Assembly (NCBI RefSeq): GCF_937129525.1
Contig: NZ_CAKZNK010000022.1
Coordinates: forward strand, 1 to 51,931
Reading direction: 5' to 3'
Length of the DNA: 51,931 nucleotides
From: an uncultured Chloroflexus sp.
GTDB lineage: Bacteria > Chloroflexota > Chloroflexia > Chloroflexales > Chloroflexaceae
Part shown: positions 45,508 through 51,931 of the stretch, in pieces
How the letters are laid out: each line of letters begins with the position of its first letter
Numbering within the stretch: the first letter of the stretch is position 1
Notes under the pieces: model-generated
What the model saw: only the letters and a program-made list of their open reading frames with translations
Told to the model about the DNA's origin: nothing
The model's database searches: none
Position numbers and translations under genes: made by a program

Positions 45508-46602
45508 TCACTCTTGTTCGCCGCCAAGCTCAATCCGCGCTGCCTTCACCTGCTCAAGGCGTTGGCGTAGAGCGTTAAATTGCGCGTTAAGGGTTTCCAT
45601 TTCACGTCGCTCCAATTCCATGATGCGAAGCAACTGAGCTTTCTGCTCAAGTTCGAGCCGATCAGTTGAGCGGCTGATACGTTGTTCTAGCTCGCGCAGC
45701 CAGCTATCAATGCGTTCAAGCCAGGAAGTCAATTGGCGGAGATACTGCTCGTCAGTCTCTTGCAAAGCGCTCATCCGTTCGTCGGCCATCTGACGCAGTT
45801 CTTCTAACCGCTCTTGATTCATTAAGAAGCGCTCGGTGGAGATGCGTTCGATCCGCCGCATTTCGGCGGCAATTTCAGATAATTGCGCGTTTATCTCCTT
45901 AATTTGCACTGGCAACTCTTCGGCAAAGAGATCAATGCGCTGGCGAATCTCTTCCAGGCGCTCGATTCGGGAACGCAACTCATCGATAGCCGGTTGCAGA
46001 TCGGCGGCGAATTGTTGCGCCTCAACCGCCAGCCGCCGCATCTGGTGTTTTTCCACCTGTAGTTCGTCGTTTAGTCGACGCGCTTCCTGCATAACTGCTG
46101 CGTCAGCTTCGCGCAATCGCTCAAGCTGAAGAGCAAACTGCCGTTGTCGCTCGTCAATTTCTTTGATTTGCGATGATAGAGCTGCAATCTGCCGCTCAGC
46201 CTGCTCGATGCGACTCAGCCAGCCGGCCAGGAAGTCGCGGTCTTGTTTGCGCGCCTCGGCAATCTGCTGGATCTGCGCTTGCATATCGCGAAGCGGACGC
46301 GTGCCTTCTTCAATTTTGACCAGCGCTGCCGCTACTTCCCGGCGCAGCGTGACCACATCACGGCGCACGATCTCGTTAGCCTGAGCAACGTCGCCGGTAT
46401 GACGCTCAAAGAGCGTTTGGATCTGGGCGATTGTGCCTTCATTCTTGCGCACCTGTTCCATTGCCCACTGGTACTTATTGGTCTGGTCTTTGAGCAGGCG
46501 GCGCAATTCATCGATCTGGCCTTGCAGATACACCAGTTGTGATTGCTCTTGCGCGCGCAGCCGTTCTTCTTCATAACGCGCCGTTAAGTCTGAGTTAGTC
46601 AT
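45508..46602 (-). CDS. Long coiled-coil protein
   Basis: A 364-aa protein that is almost entirely predicted coiled coil, with Leu/Ile heptads and many Glu/Arg/Gln residues from about residue 20 to 350 (LVYLQGQIDELRRLLKDQTN at the start, NALRQRLEQVKAARIELGGE at the end). No globular domain, signal or membrane helix is seen. ATG at 46602 follows GAGGTAATT. It is the last gene of the operon with the deacetylase, hisH and hisA, 27 bp after hisA. A structural or scaffold function (cell shape, chromosome, filament) is the inference; SMC-like or Scy-like but not assignable. Confidence 0.75.
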   Translation of the reverse strand: MTNSDLTARYEEERLRAQEQSQLVYLQGQIDELRRLLKDQTNKYQWAMEQVRKNEGTIAQIQTLFERHTGDVAQANEIVRRDVVTLRREVAAALVKIEEGTRPLRDMQAQIQQIAEARKQDRDFLAGWLSRIEQAERQIAALSSQIKEIDERQRQFALQLERLREADAAVMQEARRLNDELQVEKHQMRRLAVEAQQFAADLQPAIDELRSRIERLEEIRQRIDLFAEELPVQIKEINAQLSEIAAEMRRIERISTERFLMNQERLEELRQMADERMSALQETDEQYLRQLTSWLERIDSWLRELEQRISRSTDRLELEQKAQLLRIMELERREMETLNAQFNALRQRLEQVKAARIELGGEQE

Positions 46603-46629
46603 AATTACCTCGGATTGTTGCTGGTCTGA

Positions 46630-47361
46630 CTATTGCGACAGCGTTGCGGTTTGCGCGGTCGCGATTGCTTCCGGGAGACTGATTGCTCCCACGTACAATG
46701 CTTTGCCGATAATCGCGCCCTCGACTCCAAGCCGGGCAAGTTGACGCAGATGGTCGAGCGAGGCGATACCGCCACTGGCAATGATTGCCGGGCCATTGGC
46801 AGCAACAAGCTCGGCCAGCGCGGTGAAGTTGGGGCCGCTCAGGGCGCCATCGCGACTGATGTCAGTATAGACGATCCGTCGCGCGCCGAGCGCAGCCATC
46901 TGCGCCGCCAGGTTCGTCGCCGATACCGTGGAAGTGACTGTCCAGCCATCGGTAGCAACCATCCCATTGCGGGCATCTATGCCGATCACAACTCGCTCGC
47001 CGAACCGGTTGAGTAAGCGGGCAACCAGCCCGGTTTCGGCGATAGCGGCAGTGCCAATGATCACGCGCTCAACCCCTAGCGCCAGGGCTGCTTCAACATC
47101 TTCTTCGCGGCGCAAGCCACCGCCGAGCTGCACCGGGATGCTGACAGCCTGCGTGATGGCCAGCACCGCATCGACATTCTGTGGTCGTCCGGCGCGCGCG
47201 CCATCGAGATCGACAAGATGCAGTCGCGTTGCGCCTTGCGCTTCCCAATTGCGGGCTACGCCAACCGGATCATCGGCATAGACCGTCATCTGGTTGAAAT
47301 CGCCCTGATATAACCGCACGCAACGTCCATCTTTCAAATCAATCGCAGGAATAATTTCCAT
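46630..47361 (-). CDS. hisA: 1-(5-phosphoribosyl)-5-[(5-phosphoribosylamino)methylideneamino]imidazole-4-carboxamide isomerase
   Basis: HisA (243 aa) isomerises ProFAR to PRFAR in histidine synthesis. The ATG (47361) shares one base with the TAA of hisH (TAATG), so the genes are coupled. Conserved blocks: [20 protein letters not shown] with catalytic Asp8, [31 protein letters not shown], and the second catalytic Asp in VIGIDARNG. The final [20 protein letters not shown] and GAIIGKALY carry the phosphate-binding loops. hisF, hisB and others are not in the window. Confidence 0.97.
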   Translation of the reverse strand: MEIIPAIDLKDGRCVRLYQGDFNQMTVYADDPVGVARNWEAQGATRLHLVDLDGARAGRPQNVDAVLAITQAVSIPVQLGGGLRREEDVEAALALGVERVIIGTAAIAETGLVARLLNRFGERVVIGIDARNGMVATDGWTVTSTVSATNLAAQMAALGARRIVYTDISRDGALSGPNFTALAELVAANGPAIIASGGIASLDHLRQLARLGVEGAIIGKALYVGAISLPEAIATAQTATLSQ

Positions 47362-47996
47362 TATGCTGCTCTCCCTGAGCTACCGCTCCAGGCAACAAAG
47401 TTGGCCAGCAAGCGCAGCCCGTAATCGCCGCTCTTTTCAGGGTGAAACTGCACCGCCGCTAACCGGTCGCGAATGATGATGCTGGGGAAGTCTAGACCGT
47501 AGCCGGTGTGAGCTGCGATAATCGATTGATCGGTCACGTCACAGTAATAGGAATGGACAAAATAGACATCAGCTCCGTCAGGAATGTCATTCAGAAGCGG
47601 ATGGTTGCGAAAGGAAGGGGCGATCTGGATCTGGTTCCAGCCAATCTGGGGAATCTTGCCGGCGCTATCGGGTAACCGACGCACAGTGCCGGGCACAATG
47701 TTCAGACAGGGGTGAGGCCCGAATTCTTCACTTTCGCTCAGCAACACCTGCATGCCAACACAGATTCCAAGAAAGGGCACTCCTGCCGCTACCACATCCG
47801 GCAAGATGTCAGCAATGCCAAGCTGTTGCAAACTTGCCATCGTGTCGGCGGTCGCGCCGACTCCGGGTAAAACGACGGCATGCGCCGAGCGAATCAGATC
47901 GGGCTGATCGGTAACGATTAAATCAGCGCCAACCCGCCGCAAAGCTCGCGTGACATTGGGCAGGTTACCGGCGCCATAGTTAATGACTGCAATCAT
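47361..47996 (-). CDS. hisH: Imidazole glycerol phosphate synthase glutaminase subunit
   Basis: HisH (211 aa) supplies ammonia from glutamine to HisF in histidine biosynthesis. ATG at 47996 overlaps the deacetylase stop by ATGA. Triad: nucleophile Cys in GICVGMQVL, His in VQFHPEKSG, and Glu in the same block. The start [20 protein letters not shown] and the oxyanion-associated [10 protein letters not shown] are typical. Length is normal. Confidence 0.97.
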   Translation of the reverse strand: MIAVINYGAGNLPNVTRALRRVGADLIVTDQPDLIRSAHAVVLPGVGATADTMASLQQLGIADILPDVVAAGVPFLGICVGMQVLLSESEEFGPHPCLNIVPGTVRRLPDSAGKIPQIGWNQIQIAPSFRNHPLLNDIPDGADVYFVHSYYCDVTDQSIIAAHTGYGLDFPSIIIRDRLAAVQFHPEKSGDYGLRLLANFVAWSGSSGRAA

Positions 47997-49051
47997 GGTT
48001 CTCCCTGATAACCGGTTTGCATCAAGAGCGGGTGTTGGTTGCGCAACGTATTGATGATATGATCAATTGCCGGTTCTGGTGTGTCAACGCCGCCAATTGG
48101 ATCGGGGCCAGGATCCAGACCGAGCAGTAAGCGAAAGATTGTGACAACACCGGCAGCGAGGGCGGGCAGGCTGTATCCACCCTCAAGCACGAAGCCGATT
48201 TTGCCCTGGCACAGTTCATCGGCCCAGTTAAGCAGATGTTGTCCGATGCGGGCAAAACCCTTGATCGAGAGCGCCATCGGCCCGATCGGATCGCTCCAAT
48301 GGGCATCGAAACCGGCTGAGATCAGGATCATCTCCGGCTGGAAACGACGTAGCGCCGGGCCGACAATCTGGCGAAAGATGCGGTCGTAGCCCTGATCGCC
48401 CGTACCGTAAGGCAATGGCACATTGAGCGTTGTGCCGGGGGCAGTGCGTGGATCGCCGGTTTCGTGAACAGCGCCGGTGCCTGGATAGAGAGGGGATGCA
48501 TGCGTCGAGCAGAAAAATACTCGCTCGTCGCGATAGAAGATATCCTGGGTACCGTTGCCGTGATGGACATCGAAATCGATAATGGCAATGCGCCGGTAGT
48601 TGTGCCGGTCAAGTAAGACCCGCGCCGCAATCGCAATGTTGTTGAAGAGACAAAATCCCATCGAGCGAATATCGGTGGCGTGGTGGCCGGGTGGTCGGAC
48701 CAGGGCAAAGCCATTCTCGCATTGTCCGGTAGCAATCGCTTCAACCAGACCGATGGTCGCGCCTGCTGCCAGTAACCCAACCTCCCACGAGTCGGCAGTA
48801 ACATAGGTGTCGCTGTCGATCTGTCCGCCGCCGTAGCTGGCTAACTGGCGCACCCGTTGCAACATGTGGGGGCTGTGGACGGCCAGCAGTTCGGCTTCGG
48901 TGGCGGGCCGGATTGGGAGCGTAGTTAATCTGGACATCAGACCCGACGCTTGCAATGCGCGCTGGATAGCGTGCAGACGACTTGCCTGCTCGACGTGTCC
49001 GTGCCAGGTGTGCAAATCGAACCGTTGATCGGTCACAATGGCAGTAGTCAT
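47993..49051 (-). CDS. HDAC-like zinc-dependent amidohydrolase (histone deacetylase superfamily)
   Basis: A 352-aa class-II-like deacetylase. The family motifs are complete: [18 protein letters not shown] with two zinc ligands, ICSTHA-like [22 protein letters not shown] with the third ligand Asp, and the catalytic Tyr in EGGYSL. Substrates in bacteria include acetylated polyamines, acetoin-pathway proteins or lysine-acetylated proteins; the sequence does not decide. It overlaps hisH by ATGA, making it first gene of a four-gene operon with hisH, hisA and a coiled-coil protein. A GNAT acetyltransferase is encoded elsewhere in this window. Start ATG 49051 has a weak site. Confidence 0.9.
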   Translation of the reverse strand: MTTAIVTDQRFDLHTWHGHVEQASRLHAIQRALQASGLMSRLTTLPIRPATEAELLAVHSPHMLQRVRQLASYGGGQIDSDTYVTADSWEVGLLAAGATIGLVEAIATGQCENGFALVRPPGHHATDIRSMGFCLFNNIAIAARVLLDRHNYRRIAIIDFDVHHGNGTQDIFYRDERVFFCSTHASPLYPGTGAVHETGDPRTAPGTTLNVPLPYGTGDQGYDRIFRQIVGPALRRFQPEMILISAGFDAHWSDPIGPMALSIKGFARIGQHLLNWADELCQGKIGFVLEGGYSLPALAAGVVTIFRLLLGLDPGPDPIGGVDTPEPAIDHIINTLRNQHPLLMQTGYQGEP

Positions 49052-49268
49052 ATCAGGTCATGAGTGTCATGGCGCGCGTGTAGCGCTACCGAGCTGATGT
49101 GCCTGCGATGTTCGCGGCGTGCTGCTCTGACGCGCGATGCACGATCTAAGCTGTTCTTTGGCTGCGTGGATCGACCGGCCAGATGGTATTATCACCTCAC
49201 CTGCTTATCGGCGTTGCCTCCCATTGTACCACGAGGCAACCGGATGGCGGGAAGAGGCGCGCTGACCG

Positions 49269-49277
49269 TGGTATAAT
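49269..49277 (+). promoter_or_regulatory. Extended -10 promoter of polA
   Basis: TGGTATAAT at 49269-49277 is an extended -10 element 72 bp before the polA start. No clear -35 box. The 49052-49348 divergent gap has no other gene. Confidence 0.55.
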
Positions 49278-49348
49278 CCGATGCGCAGCAGTGGCGGCAA
49301 CGGGAATGCCGTGGCCCAATGTCCCGATCGATGAGAAGGAGACACAGC

Positions 49349-51931
49349 ATGTCGCGCCCGCTTTTGGTATTGGTTGATGGCCATGCGCTGGCGTATCGGG
49401 CGTTTTTCGCCTTGCGCGAGAGTGGCTTGCGTTCGTCGCGGGGTGAGCCGACGTATGCCGTCTTCGGCTTCGCGCAAATCCTTCTCACCGCGCTGTCAGA
49501 CTATCGGCCCGAGTATGTCGCAGTGGCTTTTGATGTTGGGCGCACCTTTCGCGATGATCTGTACGCCGAGTACAAAGCCGGTCGCGCCGAGACGCCGGAA
49601 GAGTTTCATCCACAGTTCGAGCGGATCAAACAACTCCTCGAGGCGCTGGCCATCCCGATTTATACTGCCGAGGGGTATGAGGCCGATGATGTGATCGGCA
49701 CGCTGGCCCGGCAGGCGACCGAACAGGGTCTTGATACGATCGTTCTGACCGGCGATTCTGACGTGTTGCAATTGGTAAACGATCACGTTCGGGTGGCCCT
49801 GGCAAATCCCTACAGTGGTAAAACGAGCGTGACACTGTACGATCTCGATCAGGTGCGCAAGCGTTACGATGGTCTTGAACCGGGCCAGTTAGCCGATCTA
49901 CGCGGGCTGAAAGGCGATCAATCCGACAACATTCCCGGTGTGCGCGGAATCGGTGAAAAGGGGGCAATTGCCCTACTTAAACAGTTTGGTTCGCTTGACC
50001 AACTGCTGGAAAATATCGCTGCTGCGCCGAAGCGTTATCAATCATTGCTCAGCGAACAAGCCGATACGGCGCGCTTCTCGCGCCAACTGGCAACCATTGT
50101 GACTGATGCGCCGGTTCAGCTCGATCTGGAAAAGGCCCGGCTGGGGGCGTACGATCGCGCCGCAGTGATGGCGCTGTTGCAAGAGCTGGAGTTCGGTGTC
50201 AGTTCAAACCTGATCAAGAAGTTACCGCCGGTCGTGCAACCACCGGTTCTAGCCGAACTGCCAGCCGATCTGCCGGCAGCGCCGACGGTTCAAGTCGGGC
50301 CGACTCAGCTCTCATTGTTTGATGGTGACGCTCCGCCGGCGCCGGCTACCACGGCTGCCATGTCGTTACCGGCTCAAATTGTGTGCGACGCAACTGCTTT
50401 GGCTGAAGTGGTTGCGCGCCTGCAAGCAGCGCCGGCCTTTGCCTTTGATACTGAGAGTACCAGCCTTCAAGCCGTTAGCAGCGATCTGGTTGGGATTTCA
50501 CTCGCGATCTCGCCTGAGGAAGCCTGCTACATCCCGGTCGGCCACGAGACTGGCGAACAGTTGCCATTAGCCGAAGTAGTTGCGGCCCTGCACCCGCTCT
50601 TTGCCGATCCCAATAAGCCAAAATTTGCGCACAACGCCAAGTTCGATGCCGAGGTGCTGGCCGGTGCCGGTATCAAAGTGGCCGGTCTGGCTTTTGATAC
50701 GATGATTGCCGCTGCAATGCTGGGCAAGCGACAGGGGTTGAAGGATTTGGCCTTCTATGAGCTGAAAATCCCCGAACCACCCACCACGATTGAAGACCTG
50801 ATCGGTCGCGGGAGTAAACAGATTAGCTTTAGCGCAGTGCCGATTGACCAGGCTGCGCCTTACGCTATCGCCGATGCCGTGCATACGCTGCGTCTGACCG
50901 ATGTGTTGCGCCGGCAACTTGATGCTGATCCGCCATTGCGTGATCTCTTTTATCGCGTAGAACTGCCGTTGATCGAGGTGTTGACCGAGATGGAGCTGGC
51001 CGGTATCCTGCTCGATCAGGAATATTTGCGCGAACTCGGCCAGCGCTTCGCGCAGCGGATCGATGCGCTGGTCGAGCGCATCTACGAACAGGCTGGTGGA
51101 GAGTTTAATATCAATTCCGGTCAGCAGTTGAACGAGGTGCTGTTTGAGCGGATCGGGATTGATCCGCGGGCCTATGGATTGAGCAAACTGAAGAGTGGCG
51201 GTTTCTCGATCACCGCAGAGGTATTAGAAGAACTGAGTCAGCTCTATCCGATTGCCGCCGATATTCTGGCCTACCGCCAGTTAACCAAACTCAAGAGCAC
51301 CTACATTGATGCGCTGCCAGCGCTGGTCAATCCGCGCACCGGTCGGATCCATACTTCGTACAATCAGATCGGCGCTGCCACCGGTCGGTTGTCGTCGAAC
51401 AATCCAAACCTGCAAAACATCCCTGTGCGCACTGAAGAGGGCCGGGAAATTCGCCGGGCATTTGTCGCTGCGCCGGGTCACCGTTTCGTCGCCGCTGATT
51501 ACTCGCAGATTGAGTTGCGCGTTCTCGCGCATATCAGCGGTGATGAGAACCTGATCGCTGCGTTCCAGCAAGGTCTCGATATTCACGCTGCGACTGCCAG
51601 CCGGTTATTCGGCGTCGAGCCAGAGCAGGTTGACAAGAATCAGCGGCGGGTGGCCAAAACAGTGGTCTTTGGAGTGATCTATGGTATCAGCCCCTTTGGT
51701 CTGGCGCAGCGACTGGGCATCGAGCGCGAGATGGCGCGTCAACTGATCGATAACCTGTTCGCTCAATTCCCCGGCATCCGGCGTTATATCGATCAGACGC
51801 TTGCTTTTGGCCGCCAGCACGGCTATGTGCAGACCCTGTTTGGGCGGCGGCGCATGATGGAAGATTTGCGCGCGAGTGGCGTCCGGCGCGCGGCAGCGGA
51901 ACGCGAAGCAATCAATGCGCCGATTCAGGGT
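49349..51931 (+). CDS. polA: DNA polymerase I, truncated at the window end
   Basis: An open frame of 861 codons from ATG 49349 (GAGAAGGAGACACAGC upstream) to the window edge. Three domains are present in order. The 5'-nuclease (about 1-290) has LVLVDGHALAYRAFFALRES, YEADDVIGTLA and GLKGDQSDNIPGVRGIGEKG. The 3'-5' exonuclease (about 345-530) keeps DTE (Asp367, Glu369), a HNAKFD block and Tyr-x3-Asp in YAIADAV, so proofreading may be active. The polymerase domain has motif A DYSQIELRVL (Asp717), and the O-helix with Arg767, Lys770 and Phe774, followed by YG. Phe at the position of E. coli Phe762 predicts discrimination against dideoxynucleotides. The interdomain linker carries QLSLFDGD, a beta-clamp-binding-like motif. 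The last about 60 residues (motif C and C-terminus) lie beyond the window. Confidence 0.97.
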   Translation, partial: MSRPLLVLVDGHALAYRAFFALRESGLRSSRGEPTYAVFGFAQILLTALSDYRPEYVAVAFDVGRTFRDDLYAEYKAGRAETPEEFHPQFERIKQLLEALAIPIYTAEGYEADDVIGTLARQATEQGLDTIVLTGDSDVLQLVNDHVRVALANPYSGKTSVTLYDLDQVRKRYDGLEPGQLADLRGLKGDQSDNIPGVRGIGEKGAIALLKQFGSLDQLLENIAAAPKRYQSLLSEQADTARFSRQLATIVTDAPVQLDLEKARLGAYDRAAVMALLQELEFGVSSNLIKKLPPVVQPPVLAELPADLPAAPTVQVGPTQLSLFDGDAPPAPATTAAMSLPAQIVCDATALAEVVARLQAAPAFAFDTESTSLQAVSSDLVGISLAISPEEACYIPVGHETGEQLPLAEVVAALHPLFADPNKPKFAHNAKFDAEVLAGAGIKVAGLAFDTMIAAAMLGKRQGLKDLAFYELKIPEPPTTIEDLIGRGSKQISFSAVPIDQAAPYAIADAVHTLRLTDVLRRQLDADPPLRDLFYRVELPLIEVLTEMELAGILLDQEYLRELGQRFAQRIDALVERIYEQAGGEFNINSGQQLNEVLFERIGIDPRAYGLSKLKSGGFSITAEVLEELSQLYPIAADILAYRQLTKLKSTYIDALPALVNPRTGRIHTSYNQIGAATGRLSSNNPNLQNIPVRTEEGREIRRAFVAAPGHRFVAADYSQIELRVLAHISGDENLIAAFQQGLDIHAATASRLFGVEPEQVDKNQRRVAKTVVFGVIYGISPFGLAQRLGIEREMARQLIDNLFAQFPGIRRYIDQTLAFGRQHGYVQTLFGRRRMMEDLRASGVRRAAAEREAINAPIQG

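Overview
The window reads as a chromosomal segment of a moderately GC-rich bacterium, most likely a Chloroflexus-like member of the Chloroflexota. This taxonomic call is inference from gene content and style: pyruvate phosphate dikinase with its PPSR-type regulator, malate synthase, an Ser/Thr kinase with TPR repeats, a double ThyX-like protein, a DUF3054 protein, very frequent GCGCGC strings, and encoded CCA ends on both tRNAs. No phage, insertion sequence, CRISPR array or rRNA was seen, so this looks like stable core chromosome with many short operons on both strands.

Layout. 1-5200: the start of a membrane-anchored protein cut by the left edge, a two-domain BMP/PnrA nucleoside-binding lipoprotein whose halves are an 843-bp perfect direct repeat, a translationally coupled pair of SPFH/band-7 membrane proteins, and an antitoxin-like gene with no toxin beside it. 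5200-12500: small heat-shock protein, E1 alpha and E1 beta of a 2-oxoacid dehydrogenase, then mutS-ribF. 12500-20100 (minus strand): a 3-hydroxybutyrate-dehydrogenase-like SDR, an adenylate-kinase-like protein, a membrane Ser/Thr kinase with TPRs, a lamin-tail-domain protein, and a GDP-mannose pyrophosphorylase fused to a phosphomannomutase-like domain that has lost its signature motifs. 20200-29700: tRNA-Leu(UAG), a HEAT-S1 fusion protein coupled to a MatB-like acyl-CoA synthetase, ppdK with an upstream PPSR gene, and an alpha/beta hydrolase fused to a cyclic-nucleotide-binding domain. 29700-35800: an epimerase-like SDR lacking its catalytic Tyr/Lys, malate synthase, gatB coupled to an SH3-domain membrane protein, tRNA-Leu(UAA). 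35900-45500: double ThyX-like protein, histidine phosphatase and RDD protein, miaA, GNAT-hydrolase-trmD operon, a glycosidase-like barrel with altered catalytic positions, a THUMP/UPF0020-type RNA methyltransferase. 45500-end: an operon of HDAC-like deacetylase, hisH, hisA and a coiled-coil protein, and divergent polA cut by the right edge.

Functionally the window mixes central carbon metabolism (pyruvate dehydrogenase E1, PPDK with its regulator, malate synthase, a possible malonyl-CoA synthetase), RNA modification and translation (miaA, trmD, gatB, two tRNA-Leu, HEAT-S1), and DNA repair/replication (mutS, polA). No single new multi-gene system is proven. The strongest second-look items are the homogenised BMP tandem, several enzyme-fold proteins that have lost catalytic residues (PMM domain, epimerase-like SDR, GH-like barrel, ThyX-like protein), the hydrolase-cNMP fusion beside a palindromic site, and the HEAT-S1 protein. 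Promoters and terminators were found by eye and are approximate predictions.
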